A stretch of 64,000 nucleotides of DNA from an uncultured Geobacteraceae bacterium (lineage in GTDB: Bacteria; Desulfobacterota; Desulfuromonadia; Geobacterales; Pseudopelobacteraceae), in NCBI GenBank assembly GCA_903939115.1, contig CAJAFV010000056.1, positions 106,396 through 170,395 of the forward strand, written 5' to 3'. Below, in pieces: positions 1 through 8,978 of the stretch. The position numbers and the translations under genes are program-made. How positions within the stretch are numbered: the stretch's first letter is position 1; every line of letters begins with the position of its first letter. Below the pieces are notes generated by a model. It was not told the DNA's origin and searched no databases. It saw nothing but the letters and a program-made list of their open reading frames with translations.

Positions 1-1
1 C

Positions 2-1876
2 GCAACTACGGAAACGTATACGTATGAGTATTTTACCTCGCTGAACAACCCTACGGTTGGCTCCGATACCTCTTCACCTGAATCGTTCTTTGCCTGGGAG
101 GGAATACGAAACAAGGGAGTGATCACATGTACCCTTGACCCAGCAAAAGGTGTTATAACTTCTGCATTTGCCAATTCCAATTATGATGATGGGAAACTGC
201 ATATATATGGACTGTTTGACAAGCAGATCAGCCAGGGATCTCTCAATTCACTGTTGTTGAGTGATCTGGGTGCTACCGGATCAAATCCCGCTGTAGCTGT
301 TGATGATGTCAGTGTCCCCAGAAAATTTCTGGTCGCATGGGAAGACAACCGTGATGGTTCCAATACGAAAATTTACGGACAATTGGTTAACTCAGGTGGG
401 GGGCTGTATAATACAAACAAGATAATTTCATATTCAGACACCAACGGCGACAATAAACAGGATGACTATGTTGTAAATTCCCGACAGACAAAGCCTGTAA
501 TATCCTACGATTCGGTAAATCAGCGCTATTTTGTTGCGTGGCAGGATGGGAGAAACGGCTCTGTTTCACTAGAGAACCTCGACATATTCGGCCAGTACGT
601 CGATTTAGAGGGAACTCTGCGTGGGGGGAATTATGCAATCGCCACGGCCCCAGGCAGTCAGATTGCTCCCAACCTTGCCTATGACTCAAAATTAAATCAG
701 TTCCTTGCACTTTGGAAAGATGCAGGTGGTATCAATGCCACCCCACCCACGGCATCCGATGTAAAAGGACAGCTGTTTTCTCTTGGCCAGCCGAATTTAA
801 CGCTGCTAAAAATAGACAATAGTTCACTTGGGGGGCTTATCGATTTTGGTAGTATTACCGCCAACCAGATACAGCGGGTTACCTTCAAGGTGCGCAACAG
901 TGGTGATGCTGCGCTGAAGATTGATTGTATTTCACCGCTTCCGGCTTCGCCATTCAGTTTCGAAAATCTTCCCACAGCTCTCAACAGCTGCGATGAAGGT
1001 CAGACCTTTGATCTCCCACCTTCCGGCGAGACGACATTAACGGTCAAATTTTCGCCAACATCAGGGGGATCCTATAACAGTAACTTCACCATCAAGAGCG
1101 ACGGAGGCGAAAGTCTGGTTTCCTTGCTCGGACAGGGAATCCCTCCCACCATGACCTTGACCGATGGTGACGGAACGAATGATGGTACTCTTAATTTTGC
1201 CAATGTTCAGACAAGCCAGACCAAGGACATAACGCTTACGATAACCAATAACAGCTCCGTCACGTATAACATTACATCAATAAGCGGTGTCAATGCACCA
1301 TTCAGTCTTGTTAACTCACCCACTTTCCCAGTGGCCATGTCACCTTCAGCAACTTTGCTTCTCAATATACGGTACTCCCCTACTGTTGTGGCAAATGATA
1401 CTGCCCAGTTGACAATATTGACGGACAAGTCTCTGTCACAGACCGTTAATCTTGTTGGCACTGGCACTTCAATAGGTACCTCAACGCCTCCATCAAATGG
1501 CGGTGGCGGTACAAATGTGCCACCAGTCTCGTCTAGTGGCGGTGGCGGCGGTTGTTTCATCGCCACTGCAGCCTACGGCAGCTATCTTGATCCACATGTT
1601 ATGGTGCTGCGTCACTTCCGTGACAGCGTGTTGCTTCAATCTGAGCTCGGCACAGCGTTTGTGACGTTCTACTACAAACACAGTCCACCGATAGCTGACT
1701 TTATTGCACAGCACGACACTTTGAGAATGTTGTTCCGCTTTGCCCTGACACCACTGATATTCGGTGCAGAATATCCGCTTGCCTTAGGTCTGTTTTTTGC
1801 TTCAGCTACAGTCTGGTACATCAGGAGACGTCTGGGCGCAAAGGCTCAAGCAGAAATGGTGCAGTTAGCGGGGTAG
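2..1876 (+). CDS. Secreted repeat protein with choice-of-anchor D domains and CFI-box C-terminus (5' truncated)
   Basis: The reading frame is open from base 2 with no stop, so the gene begins left of the window; the GTG at 119 is only an internal codon. The N-terminal part repeats a unit ending roughly in AWxDxRxG...IYGQ (near 330-390, 540-600 and 715-780), a beta-propeller-like pattern. Two choice-of-anchor D (ASPM/HYDIN-like Ig) domains follow at about 790-1130 and 1150-1470. A Gly/Ser/Pro linker leads to the CFI box ([10 protein letters not shown], about 1555-1584), a conserved region, one hydrophobic segment and an Arg-rich tail, the usual layout of CFI-box-CTERM proteins. A surface-exposed or envelope-anchored role is inferred; no enzyme motif is visible. 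A strong terminator follows directly. Confidence 0.85.
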   Translation, partial: ATTETYTYEYFTSLNNPTVGSDTSSPESFFAWEGIRNKGVITCTLDPAKGVITSAFANSNYDDGKLHIYGLFDKQISQGSLNSLLLSDLGATGSNPAVAVDDVSVPRKFLVAWEDNRDGSNTKIYGQLVNSGGGLYNTNKIISYSDTNGDNKQDDYVVNSRQTKPVISYDSVNQRYFVAWQDGRNGSVSLENLDIFGQYVDLEGTLRGGNYAIATAPGSQIAPNLAYDSKLNQFLALWKDAGGINATPPTASDVKGQLFSLGQPNLTLLKIDNSSLGGLIDFGSITANQIQRVTFKVRNSGDAALKIDCISPLPASPFSFENLPTALNSCDEGQTFDLPPSGETTLTVKFSPTSGGSYNSNFTIKSDGGESLVSLLGQGIPPTMTLTDGDGTNDGTLNFANVQTSQTKDITLTITNNSSVTYNITSISGVNAPFSLVNSPTFPVAMSPSATLLLNIRYSPTVVANDTAQLTILTDKSLSQTVNLVGTGTSIGTSTPPSNGGGGTNVPPVSSSGGGGGCFIATAAYGSYLDPHVMVLRHFRDSVLLQSELGTAFVTFYYKHSPPIADFIAQHDTLRMLFRFALTPLIFGAEYPLALGLFFASATVWYIRRRLGAKAQAEMVQLAG

Positions 1877-1907
1877 GGTAAGGTAAGAAAGCGTAAGGTT
1901 CCAAACC

Positions 1908-1945
1908 AAACCTCCGAGATATTCAATACCTCGGAGGTTTTTTTA
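1908..1945 (+). terminator. Rho-independent terminator
   Basis: An 11-bp perfect stem (1908-1918 with 1930-1940), including cctccgag/ctcggagg, has an 11-nt loop and runs into a T tract. It lies 32 nt after the stop of the CFI-box gene. Confidence 0.9.
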
Positions 1946-1949
1946 TGAC

Positions 1950-2316
1950 TCATATTACCCGATGACTGTACAGATCGATCACATTCATCGAGTAAAATCG
2001 ACCGTCTCCCTTTATGTAGCGGGGACCAACGAGATCCATTTTACAGCACAGGGCTTCGGTAAAAGAGGGATACTCAACGCCTTTGGGCGAATAAAGTGTT
2101 TTTTTTAACGATGCCTTCCCATTTCAAAGTTCGGTTGATGGTGCTGCCAGAACATAACGGAAGCCCCAACTTGTGTAGCTCCCACTTGAAAGCGGACACC
2201 CCAATTTGTGCAAATTGCGCGGCATCCAAGCGTTGTCTGGTGGCGGTAATGAGCTCCTTATCTGTCAGTACTGAGTTCAGATGGCCTTGTAGCGGTGCTC
2301 TTGAACGTCCCTTATA
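1950..2316 (-). pseudogene. Decayed integrase-core (rve) transposase fragment with a homopolymer frameshift
   Basis: Read on the minus strand from 2316, the frame gives a helix-turn-helix-like stretch (ATRQRLDAAQFAQIG, WELHKLGLPLCSGSTINRTL) as in IS481-type integrase-domain transposases. In a run of eight T (plus strand 2099-2106) the frame shifts by one. The next frame continues the family pattern with SPKGVEYPSF and then DLVGPRYIKGDGRFYSMNV, the region of the first catalytic Asp. It stops with TGA at 1950-1952, before the rest of the catalytic core. The gene is thus N-truncated, C-truncated and frameshifted. No terminal inverted repeats were recognised. Family placement is from memory of motif patterns. 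Confidence 0.75.
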
Positions 2317-2362
2317 TCAGTCGTCTGTGGCAGATGTCTTGATATTTGTCACCTATTATTTG

Positions 2363-2698
2363 TTATCCGCCGGCAAGTTTTACCTTGAAACCGCGAGCCT
2401 GCAGCTCTGCCAGTAACGAATCACGATGATCACCCTGTATTTCTACAACACCCTCTTTAACGGTTCCGCCGCAGCCGCATTTTTTCTTAAGCACCCCTGC
2501 CAGTTCCTTGATCTCCGGAGCGGAAAGCGGGATACCGCTGATGACTATAACCGTGCCGCCACCCCGGCCCTTAACTTCTCGCCGCAAGCGCACGATGCCG
2601 TCGCTCTTTTGAGGTGTTGGCTTTTGTGTTGGGGCGTTCTGCTTAATGCGCCCCGATTCTGTCGAATAGACAGGGATACTGTCAGACCAGTTTGTCAT
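2363..2698 (-). CDS. SUI1/eIF1-family translation initiation factor (YciH type)
   Basis: The 111-aa protein has a variable N-terminus and a C-terminal SUI1 fold with the signature [14 protein letters not shown], then [13 protein letters not shown] and a closing GFKVKLAGG. This matches bacterial YciH, a homologue of eukaryotic eIF1 that influences start-codon fidelity on the 30S subunit. Its ATG (2698) overlaps the stop of the upstream nadE by 4 nt (ATGA), so it is the last gene of a yraN-nitrilase-nadE-SUI1 operon. The functional link to NAD synthesis is not obvious. Confidence 0.9.
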   Translation of the reverse strand: MTNWSDSIPVYSTESGRIKQNAPTQKPTPQKSDGIVRLRREVKGRGGGTVIVISGIPLSAPEIKELAGVLKKKCGCGGTVKEGVVEIQGDHRDSLLAELQARGFKVKLAGG

Positions 2699-3519
2699 TT
2701 GCCCCAGTCCCGTGCATATCTGAAATCCCGGTCAATCGTGCGGTTGGAAACTTTGGCAATGACCGGAAGACGGCGTTTAAAATGAGAATTCTGAATCTTT
2801 GCGTAAATTGAATCTACAAATTCACTCTCAAATCCGTCCGTAACCAGTTCCTGTTTTGTCAGGCGCTGATCTACCATGCGATAGAGAAGTTCATCAACCT
2901 GACGATACGAGAAACCCAGTTCCTCCTCATCGGTCTGTCCGGCCCAAAGATCTGCCGATGGCTGCTTTTCGATAACCACAGCCGGTATACCCATTGCAGC
3001 GGAGAGCTGCCAGACCTGGCTTTTGTAAATGTCGCCGATTGGGTTGAGCGCCGAAGCCATATCGCCGTAGAGGGTGCCGTAGCCGAGCAGCAGTTCGGTT
3101 TTATTACTGGTGCCAAGTACCAGAGCCCTCAGCAGTGCTGAATGGTCAAACAGAATAGTCATCCGCTCGCGGGCCATTTTATTGCCGCGCCGCATGTTAT
3201 CTGCATCAGGAAATGTGTCGAAATAGGCGTCCACCATAGCTGTTATCGGCACCACCGAAAAATTGACGCCACATGCCGTTGCCACCAAACGGGCATGTGT
3301 CTCACTTTCCGGATTGCTTGTCTTGTAGGGCATACAGATAGCATGAACGTTCTCAGGTCCCAACGCTTCAGCAGCGATGAACACCACCAGTGCCGAATCA
3401 ATGCCGCCTGAAAGGCCAAGCACCACTTTACTGATACCTACTTTACGCACCTCATCCCGGACGAAACCGACGAGGAGTTTTCTCAGCAACTCCATGTTTG
3501 CGTGTAATGCTGACATCAA
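2695..3519 (-). CDS. nadE: NAD+ synthetase (ATP-pyrophosphatase subunit)
   Basis: The 274-aa protein carries the PP-loop [12 protein letters not shown] at about residues 34-45, plus [15 protein letters not shown] and [11 protein letters not shown], all typical of NadE. It adenylates nicotinate adenine dinucleotide and amidates it to NAD+ in the cytoplasm. It lacks the N-terminal nitrilase domain found in most glutamine-dependent NadE proteins, but the gene immediately upstream encodes exactly that domain and overlaps its start by 4 nt (ATGA). The two probably form a split glutamine-dependent NAD synthase. The ATG at 3519 sits inside this overlap, so translational coupling is likely. Confidence 0.93.
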   Translation of the reverse strand: MMSALHANMELLRKLLVGFVRDEVRKVGISKVVLGLSGGIDSALVVFIAAEALGPENVHAICMPYKTSNPESETHARLVATACGVNFSVVPITAMVDAYFDTFPDADNMRRGNKMARERMTILFDHSALLRALVLGTSNKTELLLGYGTLYGDMASALNPIGDIYKSQVWQLSAAMGIPAVVIEKQPSADLWAGQTDEEELGFSYRQVDELLYRMVDQRLTKQELVTDGFESEFVDSIYAKIQNSHFKRRLPVIAKVSNRTIDRDFRYARDWGK

Positions 3520-4364
3520 CCCCTCCTCTTCTCTGCGATACGCAGCAATTCCTGCATCGTGACAAAAAGATTCTCATCACGCATCAGCGGTGAAATGATG
3601 CGTTCTCTGCGCAGTGCCCCTTCGGCAACCCGTACGGTGAGAAAATCTTCTTCAAGAAGAGCAGCGCGGACAATTGACTCTCCTGATGGTGCAACATATT
3701 CCGATCCACCCCAAAAGTTGACGCCATCCTCAAAGCCGACCCGGTTACTGTAGAGTACCCGGCAGTTAAGGAACAGTGCAGTGGTTGAGACGAGCTTTTG
3801 CCAGGCTGAAGCTGATCCGGGAGAATCGCCCTCAATGCCGCGGGCAGGACTGCTTGAAAGGCATATCAGTGTTGTCGCCCCGTCCATAGCGAGAATGTAC
3901 GAAGCAGACAGGTGCCACATGTCTTCACAGATCACGATGCCAAAGCGTCCGAACCTGGTATCAAAGGCACGAAATGACTCGCCGCGGGCAAGGTAGCGCT
4001 GTTCATCAAACAGGCCGTACGTCGGGAGATACACTTTGCGGTGCAGATGGCATATAGCTCCGTCTTCAAGGTACAGAGCCGAGTTATAAAAATTGTAGTC
4101 ATCGGTCTCTTCGACAAAGCCGATGGCAATCGATATGCCACGGGAAAGCTCAATAAGACGAAGAATTTCGGGAGAGTCCGTCCGCAGCGCCACTTCCGGT
4201 ACGAGGTCTTTCAGGAAATAGCCCGACAGTGCCAGTTCGGGGAAGACGATCAGGTCGGCACCGGCATCCCGCGCTTTTGTTATCTGCTCTTCTATGAGCG
4301 TCAGGTTATCGGCAACGCAGCCGAGCTTCGGTTTTATTTGAGCCAGAACAGCGGTAAAATCCAT
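3516..4364 (-). CDS. Nitrilase-family glutamine amidase, probable NAD synthase subunit
   Basis: The 282-aa carbon-nitrogen hydrolase shows the full Glu-Lys-Cys triad: E43 in [11 protein letters not shown]110 in [10 protein letters not shown] and C146 in [10 protein letters not shown]. The motif after the Lys ([13 protein letters not shown]) is the one seen in glutaminase domains of glutamine-dependent NAD synthases. It should release ammonia from glutamine for the NadE encoded just downstream, with a 4-nt overlap. Fused versions (about 540-680 aa) are the common arrangement; here the domains are separate. A general omega-amidase role is possible but less likely given the coupling. Confidence 0.85.
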   Translation of the reverse strand: MDFTAVLAQIKPKLGCVADNLTLIEEQITKARDAGADLIVFPELALSGYFLKDLVPEVALRTDSPEILRLIELSRGISIAIGFVEETDDYNFYNSALYLEDGAICHLHRKVYLPTYGLFDEQRYLARGESFRAFDTRFGRFGIVICEDMWHLSASYILAMDGATTLICLSSSPARGIEGDSPGSASAWQKLVSTTALFLNCRVLYSNRVGFEDGVNFWGGSEYVAPSGESIVRAALLEEDFLTVRVAEGALRRERIISPLMRDENLFVTMQELLRIAEKRRG

Positions 4365-4376
4365 GGCGACTCCTTT

Positions 4377-4799
4377 TTAATAAGCCTGATCGAAGGCGTT
4401 CTTTATGTGATCGATGGCATGCTGGCCGTCAGTATGCAGCAGAATGGCTATTACGTCAAACCGTGCGTTGGTATCATGAAGCCGGTTTTTACTGAGCCAG
4501 GTCAATGCCGCTTTAGAAATCTGGCGCTGCTTAAAGGGAGTCACCGCAAGTTGCGGCACTCCGTAGGAAAGCCCCCGGCGGGCTTTGACCTCGATAAAAA
4601 CGAGACTTTTGTCTTCCGGATCACGGGCGATAATATCAACTTCGCCCCCCTTGCAGCGAAAGTTGCGTTCCAGAATCCGGTAGCCGTGCGCGATCAGGAA
4701 ATGTGCGGCAATCTCCTCGCCAAGTTCGCCAGTCCCCTTGTTGCCGCTGGCTTGGGGAGCAGGTGGCGTTTTAAAGAAGAGGCTTTTTAAGATGTTCAT
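4377..4799 (-). CDS. yraN: YraN family protein (UPF0102, endonuclease-like fold)
   Basis: The 140-aa protein has the UPF0102 core: GxxGEEIAAHFLIAHGYRIL, then RCKGGEVDIIARD and LVFIEVKARRG. This is a restriction-endonuclease-like arrangement with Glu, Asp and Glu-x-Lys at putative catalytic positions. A nuclease role tied to DNA processing is suspected for the family but not settled. It ends 12 nt before the nitrilase gene and is the first gene of the operon. The upstream 200 nt holds a REP-like repeat and no clear promoter. Confidence 0.9.
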   Translation of the reverse strand: MNILKSLFFKTPPAPQASGNKGTGELGEEIAAHFLIAHGYRILERNFRCKGGEVDIIARDPEDKSLVFIEVKARRGLSYGVPQLAVTPFKQRQISKAALTWLSKNRLHDTNARFDVIAILLHTDGQHAIDHIKNAFDQAY

Positions 4800-4853
4800 G
4801 GTTTTTGCCTTGATGGGGAAGAGTAATCCCCAGTATCACACAAGATGGTTTTC

Positions 4854-4876
4854 GTAGGAGCGGCATGTTGCCGCGA
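4854..4876 (+). repeat. REP-like hairpin repeat, copy 1
   Basis: The 23-nt element starts GTAGGAGCGGCA and closes TGCCGCGA, forming a GCGGCA/TGCCGC hairpin. The same head and tail recur at 5984, 8979 and (inverted) 9040. The rest of 4800-5019 shows no gene. Confidence 0.8.
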
Positions 4877-5019
4877 TTTTCGCAGGTTGATATTTCAAAT
4901 CAGCCAGTTTGAACCTTTCTATTCAAGTGTGTTTTGCCAACCAGTCCGGGGAAATTTGGAATATCCTCACGGATCGAAAGGAAATACGGAGGATGTCCCG
5001 CTTTATTCACATTTTTTCT

Positions 5020-5484
5020 TCAAGCGGTTCGCAACTTTTTTGTGGATACTGCTGAACGAGCTGCCAGACGTGTTTCTTTTTGCGGAGTAAAAGCTGGACT
5101 CATTTCTGCAAGCAGGTCCGGATGTTTCTCAACCAGCTTCAAAAGTTTAACCAACGGTGTTGGCGGCCTGGTTTCACCCCGCTCGTAACGGGAAAATGCA
5201 ACTTTACCAATACCGACTACTTCTGACAGTTCGGTTTGTGTAAGTTTAAGGTTCTTGCGGATACGCCGGATATCAGCGCTCACATCGCCTTTCACAGCTC
5301 GAATAATCGCCGTTTGCGCTTCGGTGTAACGACGATAACTTTCTTCATCCCAAACTCCTTCGCCGCATGCCGGGCAGAAATCCCCCTTCATCGAATGCAG
5401 TGTCAAGGATTGTCCGGCGTAGGAAAGAGTTTCCTCCTGCACTCTGGTAAACGTTTCTAAATTTCCACAAGCTGGACACTTCAT
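5020..5484 (-). CDS. mqsA: MqsA-type antitoxin, zinc and HTH domains
   Basis: The 154-aa protein has two CxxC pairs (CPAC at residues 3-6 and 37-40) that would bind zinc in the N-terminal, toxin-binding domain. The C-terminal HTH_XRE-type domain follows: IRKNLKLTQTELSEVVG and FSRYERGETRPP. This is the MqsA/YgiT layout, with an Ala/Lys-rich tail beyond the usual 131 aa. The protein should neutralise MqsR and repress its own promoter. It lies 9 nt downstream of mqsR, giving the toxin-first order typical of mqsRA. Confidence 0.92.
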   Translation of the reverse strand: MKCPACGNLETFTRVQEETLSYAGQSLTLHSMKGDFCPACGEGVWDEESYRRYTEAQTAIIRAVKGDVSADIRRIRKNLKLTQTELSEVVGIGKVAFSRYERGETRPPTPLVKLLKLVEKHPDLLAEMSPAFTPQKETRLAARSAVSTKKLRTA

Positions 5485-5493
5485 TGCTCTACC

Positions 5494-5802
5494 TCACTTT
5501 GCCTTGAACTGGATAACCGGAGGTCGGCCATCACTGTAGGCGGTAATCTTGATATATACTCCGGTTCCATCTTCTGTCACGCCGTGGTAAACATCCTGCC
5601 ACTCCCTGTGATCAGCGTGGGTGGTCATCGACTTGTAAAAATTGCTGCGGGAAAGAGCACGAACCACAAGCCGCATTTCCGGTTCCGATAAGCCAAGCTC
5701 AAGGCCGCCACGCAAGGCAGTTGCCGTGAAAGGGCGACTTGTTGGAGCGGCAACAACAGTCTGTATATCGGCCAGACTATAGTGGGGAGTTCGCTTTTCC
5801 AT
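5494..5802 (-). CDS. mqsR: MqsR-type mRNA interferase toxin
   Basis: The 102-aa protein begins MEKRTPHYSL, nearly identical to the start of E. coli MqsR, which fixes the ATG at 5802. It also contains SNFYKSMTTHADHREWQDVY, the most conserved part of the family. MqsR is a RelE-fold, GCU-specific, ribosome-independent RNase. There is no Shine-Dalgarno sequence before the ATG. The likely -10 hexamer ends only 7 nt upstream, so the mRNA may be leaderless. MqsA follows directly. Confidence 0.93.
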   Translation of the reverse strand: MEKRTPHYSLADIQTVVAAPTSRPFTATALRGGLELGLSEPEMRLVVRALSRSNFYKSMTTHADHREWQDVYHGVTEDGTGVYIKITAYSDGRPPVIQFKAK

Positions 5803-5809
5803 TTAGCAA

Positions 5810-5844
5810 ATAATATCCAATTTGATTTAATTAGTCAATTTGAT
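5810..5844 (-). promoter_or_regulatory. mqsRA promoter with 9-bp direct repeats
   Basis: On the minus strand TTGACT (plus positions 5833-5838) and TATTAT (5810-5815) are 17 nt apart, a near-consensus sigma-70 promoter. Two copies of ATCAAATTG (5836-5844 and 5818-5826) lie 18 bp start to start, overlapping the -35 and the spacer, and may be the MqsA operator. The predicted start point falls at or next to the mqsR ATG (5802). Confidence 0.7.
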
Positions 5845-5983
5845 AAATTATGTGATGTCTTTTTGATTTGCAACCGTCCCCAGAAGAAAAACCAGGGAGT
5901 CCCGATTTATTCCCGTAAGCCGCTCCTACGAAAGCAAACCTTCGAGTTTGGAAAACGCTCCTACTGAATCAACAATGCTCCCC

Positions 5984-6006
5984 GTAGGAGCGGCATGCTG
6001 CCGCGA
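5984..6006 (+). repeat. REP-like hairpin repeat, copy 2 with half-elements
   Basis: The head GTAGGAGCGGCA and tail TGCCGCGA match copy 1. Two inverted half-elements containing CGCTCCTAC lie just before it, at about 5921-5929 and 5956-5964, so 5919-6006 is a small decayed cluster. Confidence 0.75.
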
Positions 6007-6016
6007 ATGGAGGATC

Positions 6017-6202
6017 TCATGCGTCTCGTTTCGATCTGGTAGTTTTCCGCTGGTTTCTAACATAGTGATCAACGCCACTTTGAAGCTCTGGGCGGTCTTC
6101 GTCTTTCCACGCCCCGAAAAAGGTCTTCAAGGCGTTTTTCATCCTCTCATGCTGCAATTTATTGCGCAGTGATTCGGCCACAATATGCCCAAGCAGATTC
6201 AT
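6017..6202 (-). CDS. Small hypothetical protein coupled to aor
   Basis: The 61-aa frame starts MNLLGHIVAE and its ATG (6200-6202) overlaps the aor stop codon (6199-6201) as ATGA. That coupling is the main reason to believe it. It is charged and probably helical, with no signal peptide or metal motif. The middle (FFGAWKDEDRPEL, GVDHYVRNQR) faintly recalls the toxin-binding tails of VapB-type antitoxins, but no toxin gene is next to it. I do not recognise a function. It could be a chance frame. Confidence 0.45.
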   Translation of the reverse strand: MNLLGHIVAESLRNKLQHERMKNALKTFFGAWKDEDRPELQSGVDHYVRNQRKTTRSKRDA

Positions 6203-7938
6203 GGCTGTTTTTCCAGAAAAGCAGCATCATCAAAGCAGCCATTCACATTCAAACCGCGGATGCGATAATATTTATCCAGCTCCTCTTCAAACCGAATCCT
6301 GTCAATCGGGAGAATAGCAATGTCATCACCGCTGCTGCCTGGTTCGGTGAAAAAGCGCTCCGGCAGCACGTCATCGCTGCGCGTAAAGCCGTTACTGCAG
6401 TTGTAATAGCGTTCAGTCAGGACAATCCTCCTGCCGATTTCCTTCAGGCGCTGTGGCGAATATACTACGCCAGTGACAGCGGTCAAAAGTTCTGCATACT
6501 CTTCCAGGCTGGCGCCAAAGAAGGCAAACTTGCAGGCGACCAGTGAATCAACGGCGGCGTTGGTGTCCTCGGCGATGCTGATAATGCGGGCTTTACCGGA
6601 AAAAGAAAACCGGTCGGTCGGCACCGGCTTGCGTAAAATTTCGTGAGAGACCGGATAGGCGCGGAGGTGGCAGCCGCCGCGATTACTCGTACAGTACGCC
6701 AGTGCCATGCCGTACGCTCCGCGTGGATCATATGCCGGAAGTTCCAGCGATTTAACGCTCATGGAAAGTTCCGGATGTCCCAACTCTTCCGCCAGTCGCC
6801 GGGACCCAAGTGAGAGGAGGTTGCCGTCTCCATGCCGGTGGGCGATATCGTTCAGCAATCCCGGAATCTCCCCGGCTGTTGGGAAAGCCCCTTTAATCTC
6901 ACCCCAGGCGGAGAGGGTGGCCGCAGCGGTAATGGTATCGATACCAAGTTCGTTGCAGAGGTTGTTTGCGGTGATAATTGCGTGTAAATCATGCACATTA
7001 TTGAGCGCACCGAAATGGGAAACTGTTTCGTATTCCGGAAGCGGTTTGCCGGATGCAGATGATTTTTTGCATTGTATCGGGCAGCCGTAGCAGCCGTCTT
7101 TTTTTGCCCCGTAGACGTTTTTAATGGTAGGACCGGAATAGTTGCAGGAATGTTCGAAAAAGGTTTTGCGGAAGTTTTCCGTCGGGGCCATACGGCGCTG
7201 CGCCATCAGATCCACCAGCACCGGGGTGCCGAATTCAGAAATCCCCAGCGGGCCGAAGATAACCGGAGAAGCTTTGAAAAGCCGCATGATGTCCTGACGG
7301 GCATTTTCAAACAGTGCCGGATCGGCGATGGCACCTTTTCTGTCGCCGTATACCGTCACCGCTTTAAGGTTTTTACTCCCCATGACAGCGCCCATGCCGC
7401 CACGTCCGACGGAATTTCCCTCTCCCATCATGATATTTGCAAACAGGACGCCGTTTTCACCAGCCGGGCCAATGGCAGCAACGCTGCCCAACTCTTTGAG
7501 GACGGCAATGGTTGTCGGGATATCAGAGCCCCAGAGGTGGCCTGCCGGTTTAATTTCAACAACATCCGCCGCTATGGTTACAATAACCGGCTTTGGGCTT
7601 CTGCCGCTGATGAACAGAACGTCAACACCGGCAGCTTTCAGACGCCAGGCAAAACGGCCACCTGCTGAACAATCATAGATAGTGCCGGTCAGTGGTGATC
7701 GAGAAACAACGGCAAGACGGGCGGAAGTAGGAGACGGCGTGCCGCATAACGGCCCGACCGAGAAAATAAGCGGCATGGCAGGATCGAACGGATCAAGCTT
7801 GAAATAGTCGCGCATCAGGCGTACACCCAGGCCGCGGCCGCCGAGATATTCCTCAAGTAACTGGCGAGGGATCTCTTCACGGCACGAAGTTCCCGTTGTC
7901 AGGTCAACCTTGAGCAGTGTGCCGGTCCAGCCATTCAT
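6199..7938 (-). CDS. Aldehyde:ferredoxin oxidoreductase (tungsten/molybdenum pterin enzyme)
   Basis: The 579-aa protein begins with the AOR N-terminal domain (LLKVDLTTG, LGGRGLGVRLM) and has SAGGRFAWRLKAAG and GRGGMGAVMGSKNLKA, the bis-pterin binding region. The [4Fe-4S] ligands are in CYGCPIQC (three Cys), with a fourth probably in DSLVACKF near residue 490. Such enzymes interconvert aldehydes and carboxylates with ferredoxin in the cytoplasm. The substrate cannot be read from sequence, and it is a little shorter than archaeal AORs (about 605-620 aa). Its start overlaps the gph stop by 4 nt. The link to phosphoglycolate metabolism, if any, is unclear. Confidence 0.88.
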   Translation of the reverse strand: MNGWTGTLLKVDLTTGTSCREEIPRQLLEEYLGGRGLGVRLMRDYFKLDPFDPAMPLIFSVGPLCGTPSPTSARLAVVSRSPLTGTIYDCSAGGRFAWRLKAAGVDVLFISGRSPKPVIVTIAADVVEIKPAGHLWGSDIPTTIAVLKELGSVAAIGPAGENGVLFANIMMGEGNSVGRGGMGAVMGSKNLKAVTVYGDRKGAIADPALFENARQDIMRLFKASPVIFGPLGISEFGTPVLVDLMAQRRMAPTENFRKTFFEHSCNYSGPTIKNVYGAKKDGCYGCPIQCKKSSASGKPLPEYETVSHFGALNNVHDLHAIITANNLCNELGIDTITAAATLSAWGEIKGAFPTAGEIPGLLNDIAHRHGDGNLLSLGSRRLAEELGHPELSMSVKSLELPAYDPRGAYGMALAYCTSNRGGCHLRAYPVSHEILRKPVPTDRFSFSGKARIISIAEDTNAAVDSLVACKFAFFGASLEEYAELLTAVTGVVYSPQRLKEIGRRIVLTERYYNCSNGFTRSDDVLPERFFTEPGSSGDDIAILPIDRIRFEEELDKYYRIRGLNVNGCFDDAAFLEKQP

Positions 7939-8597
7939 GGCTGCTGACCACAGATGCGCGCGATTGCTTCACACAGTTCCGTGGGGGCATGTACAATCAT
8001 ATCGGCGCCGCTTAGTTCGGCCATATCGCCGTACCCCCATGAGCAGGCAATCGTCATCATAGCGGCACGCTGACCAGACTCAACATCGTGGATGCTGTCA
8101 CCAATCATTATGCACTCCTGAGGTGAGACCCCCATTTTCTCAGCTATTTTCAGCAAGGGGAGGGGGGACGGTTTTCTTTCCGGGTAGGTGTCTCCGCCGC
8201 ACGCACAATCAAAGAGAGTGTCAATTCCAAGATCCTGCAGCAGCAGAAGGCATAAATCTTCATTTTTGTTGGTAATGACAGCCAGCCTGATGTGACGTGC
8301 GACAAGGTCATGGAGGGTATTCAATACCCCCGGATACAGTCGGCTTTTTTCCGCAAGGTGCCGCCGATTATAATCAAGAAACATGGCAAGAGCGTGGGTA
8401 ATATCAAATTCAGAAAAGCCGGGTAGTATCTGTTCTATAAGATTACGAGAACCCCTGCCGACTTTTAGACGGACATCTTTCTCGTCCAGAAGAGTCAGGG
8501 AAAAGGCCTCCCGGACATGGTTGACCGCATCGGTCAAATCTCCAAGCGAGTCAACCAGAGTGCCGTCGAGGTCAAAGAGAGCGGCACGGATCGTCAT
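7935..8597 (-). CDS. gph: HAD-superfamily phosphoglycolate phosphatase-like hydrolase
   Basis: The 220-aa protein has all HAD motifs: nucleophile DLDGTLVDS (residues about 8-16), motif II around VITNKN, the Lys in KPSPLPLL and the acidic motif MIGDSIHDVESG. The alpha-helical cap and length fit Gph. It would hydrolyse 2-phosphoglycolate, for example from DNA 3' end repair, though other sugar phosphates are possible. It overlaps yhbY upstream and aor downstream by 4 nt each, forming a tight operon. Confidence 0.85.
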   Translation of the reverse strand: MTIRAALFDLDGTLVDSLGDLTDAVNHVREAFSLTLLDEKDVRLKVGRGSRNLIEQILPGFSEFDITHALAMFLDYNRRHLAEKSRLYPGVLNTLHDLVARHIRLAVITNKNEDLCLLLLQDLGIDTLFDCACGGDTYPERKPSPLPLLKIAEKMGVSPQECIMIGDSIHDVESGQRAAMMTIACSWGYGDMAELSGADMIVHAPTELCEAIARICGQQP

Positions 8598-8890
8598 GCC
8601 GCTTTTGGAAGAACAATGACAGGCGGTTTGGCCGCCCGGTAGAGGAGAAAGGTCTTGCCAAGGATTTGGGCAATGTCGGCCTGGCAGGCTTCGGCCAGAG
8701 CCGCGGAAGCTTCATGTTTGTCGAGCATGCAGCTCTCCAGGAGTTTCACCTTGATCAGTTCGTGATGGTCAAGAGAAACGTTCAATTCAGCAATCAGAGC
8801 GGCCTCGATCTCTTTTTTTCCAATCTGGACAAGAGGTTTCAGTTTGTGCCCAAGGGCCCGCAGGTGTCGTTTCTGTTTTCCGGTCAACAT
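8594..8890 (-). CDS. yhbY: YhbY-type CRM-domain RNA-binding protein
   Basis: The 98-aa protein starts MLTGKQKRHLRALGHKLKP and has VQIGKKE plus HHELIKVKLL, the CRM fold of YhbY, which associates with pre-50S particles. The frame is open further upstream to 9010, but those 40 residues are unlike the family. The ATG at 8890 is preceded by AGGAG, so I use it. It is the first gene of the yhbY-gph-aor operon. Length matches E. coli YhbY (97 aa). Confidence 0.92.
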   Translation of the reverse strand: MLTGKQKRHLRALGHKLKPLVQIGKKEIEAALIAELNVSLDHHELIKVKLLESCMLDKHEASAALAEACQADIAQILGKTFLLYRAAKPPVIVLPKAA

Positions 8891-8978
8891 ACGTTGGTCA
8901 TCTCCTGATGGTATAATGTAAAAACGTCTGAACCTATAACATATCGGGTGAGCTGCTGGCAAATGACAAAATTTGTTT

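Noticed and set aside
2096..2416. Plus-strand frame of about 106 codons
   Set aside because: It lies antisense to the transposase relic and the end of the SUI1 gene, with no ribosome site and no family pattern.
6169..6546. Plus-strand frame antisense to aor
   Set aside because: Shadow of the aor gene; no ribosome site and no domain.
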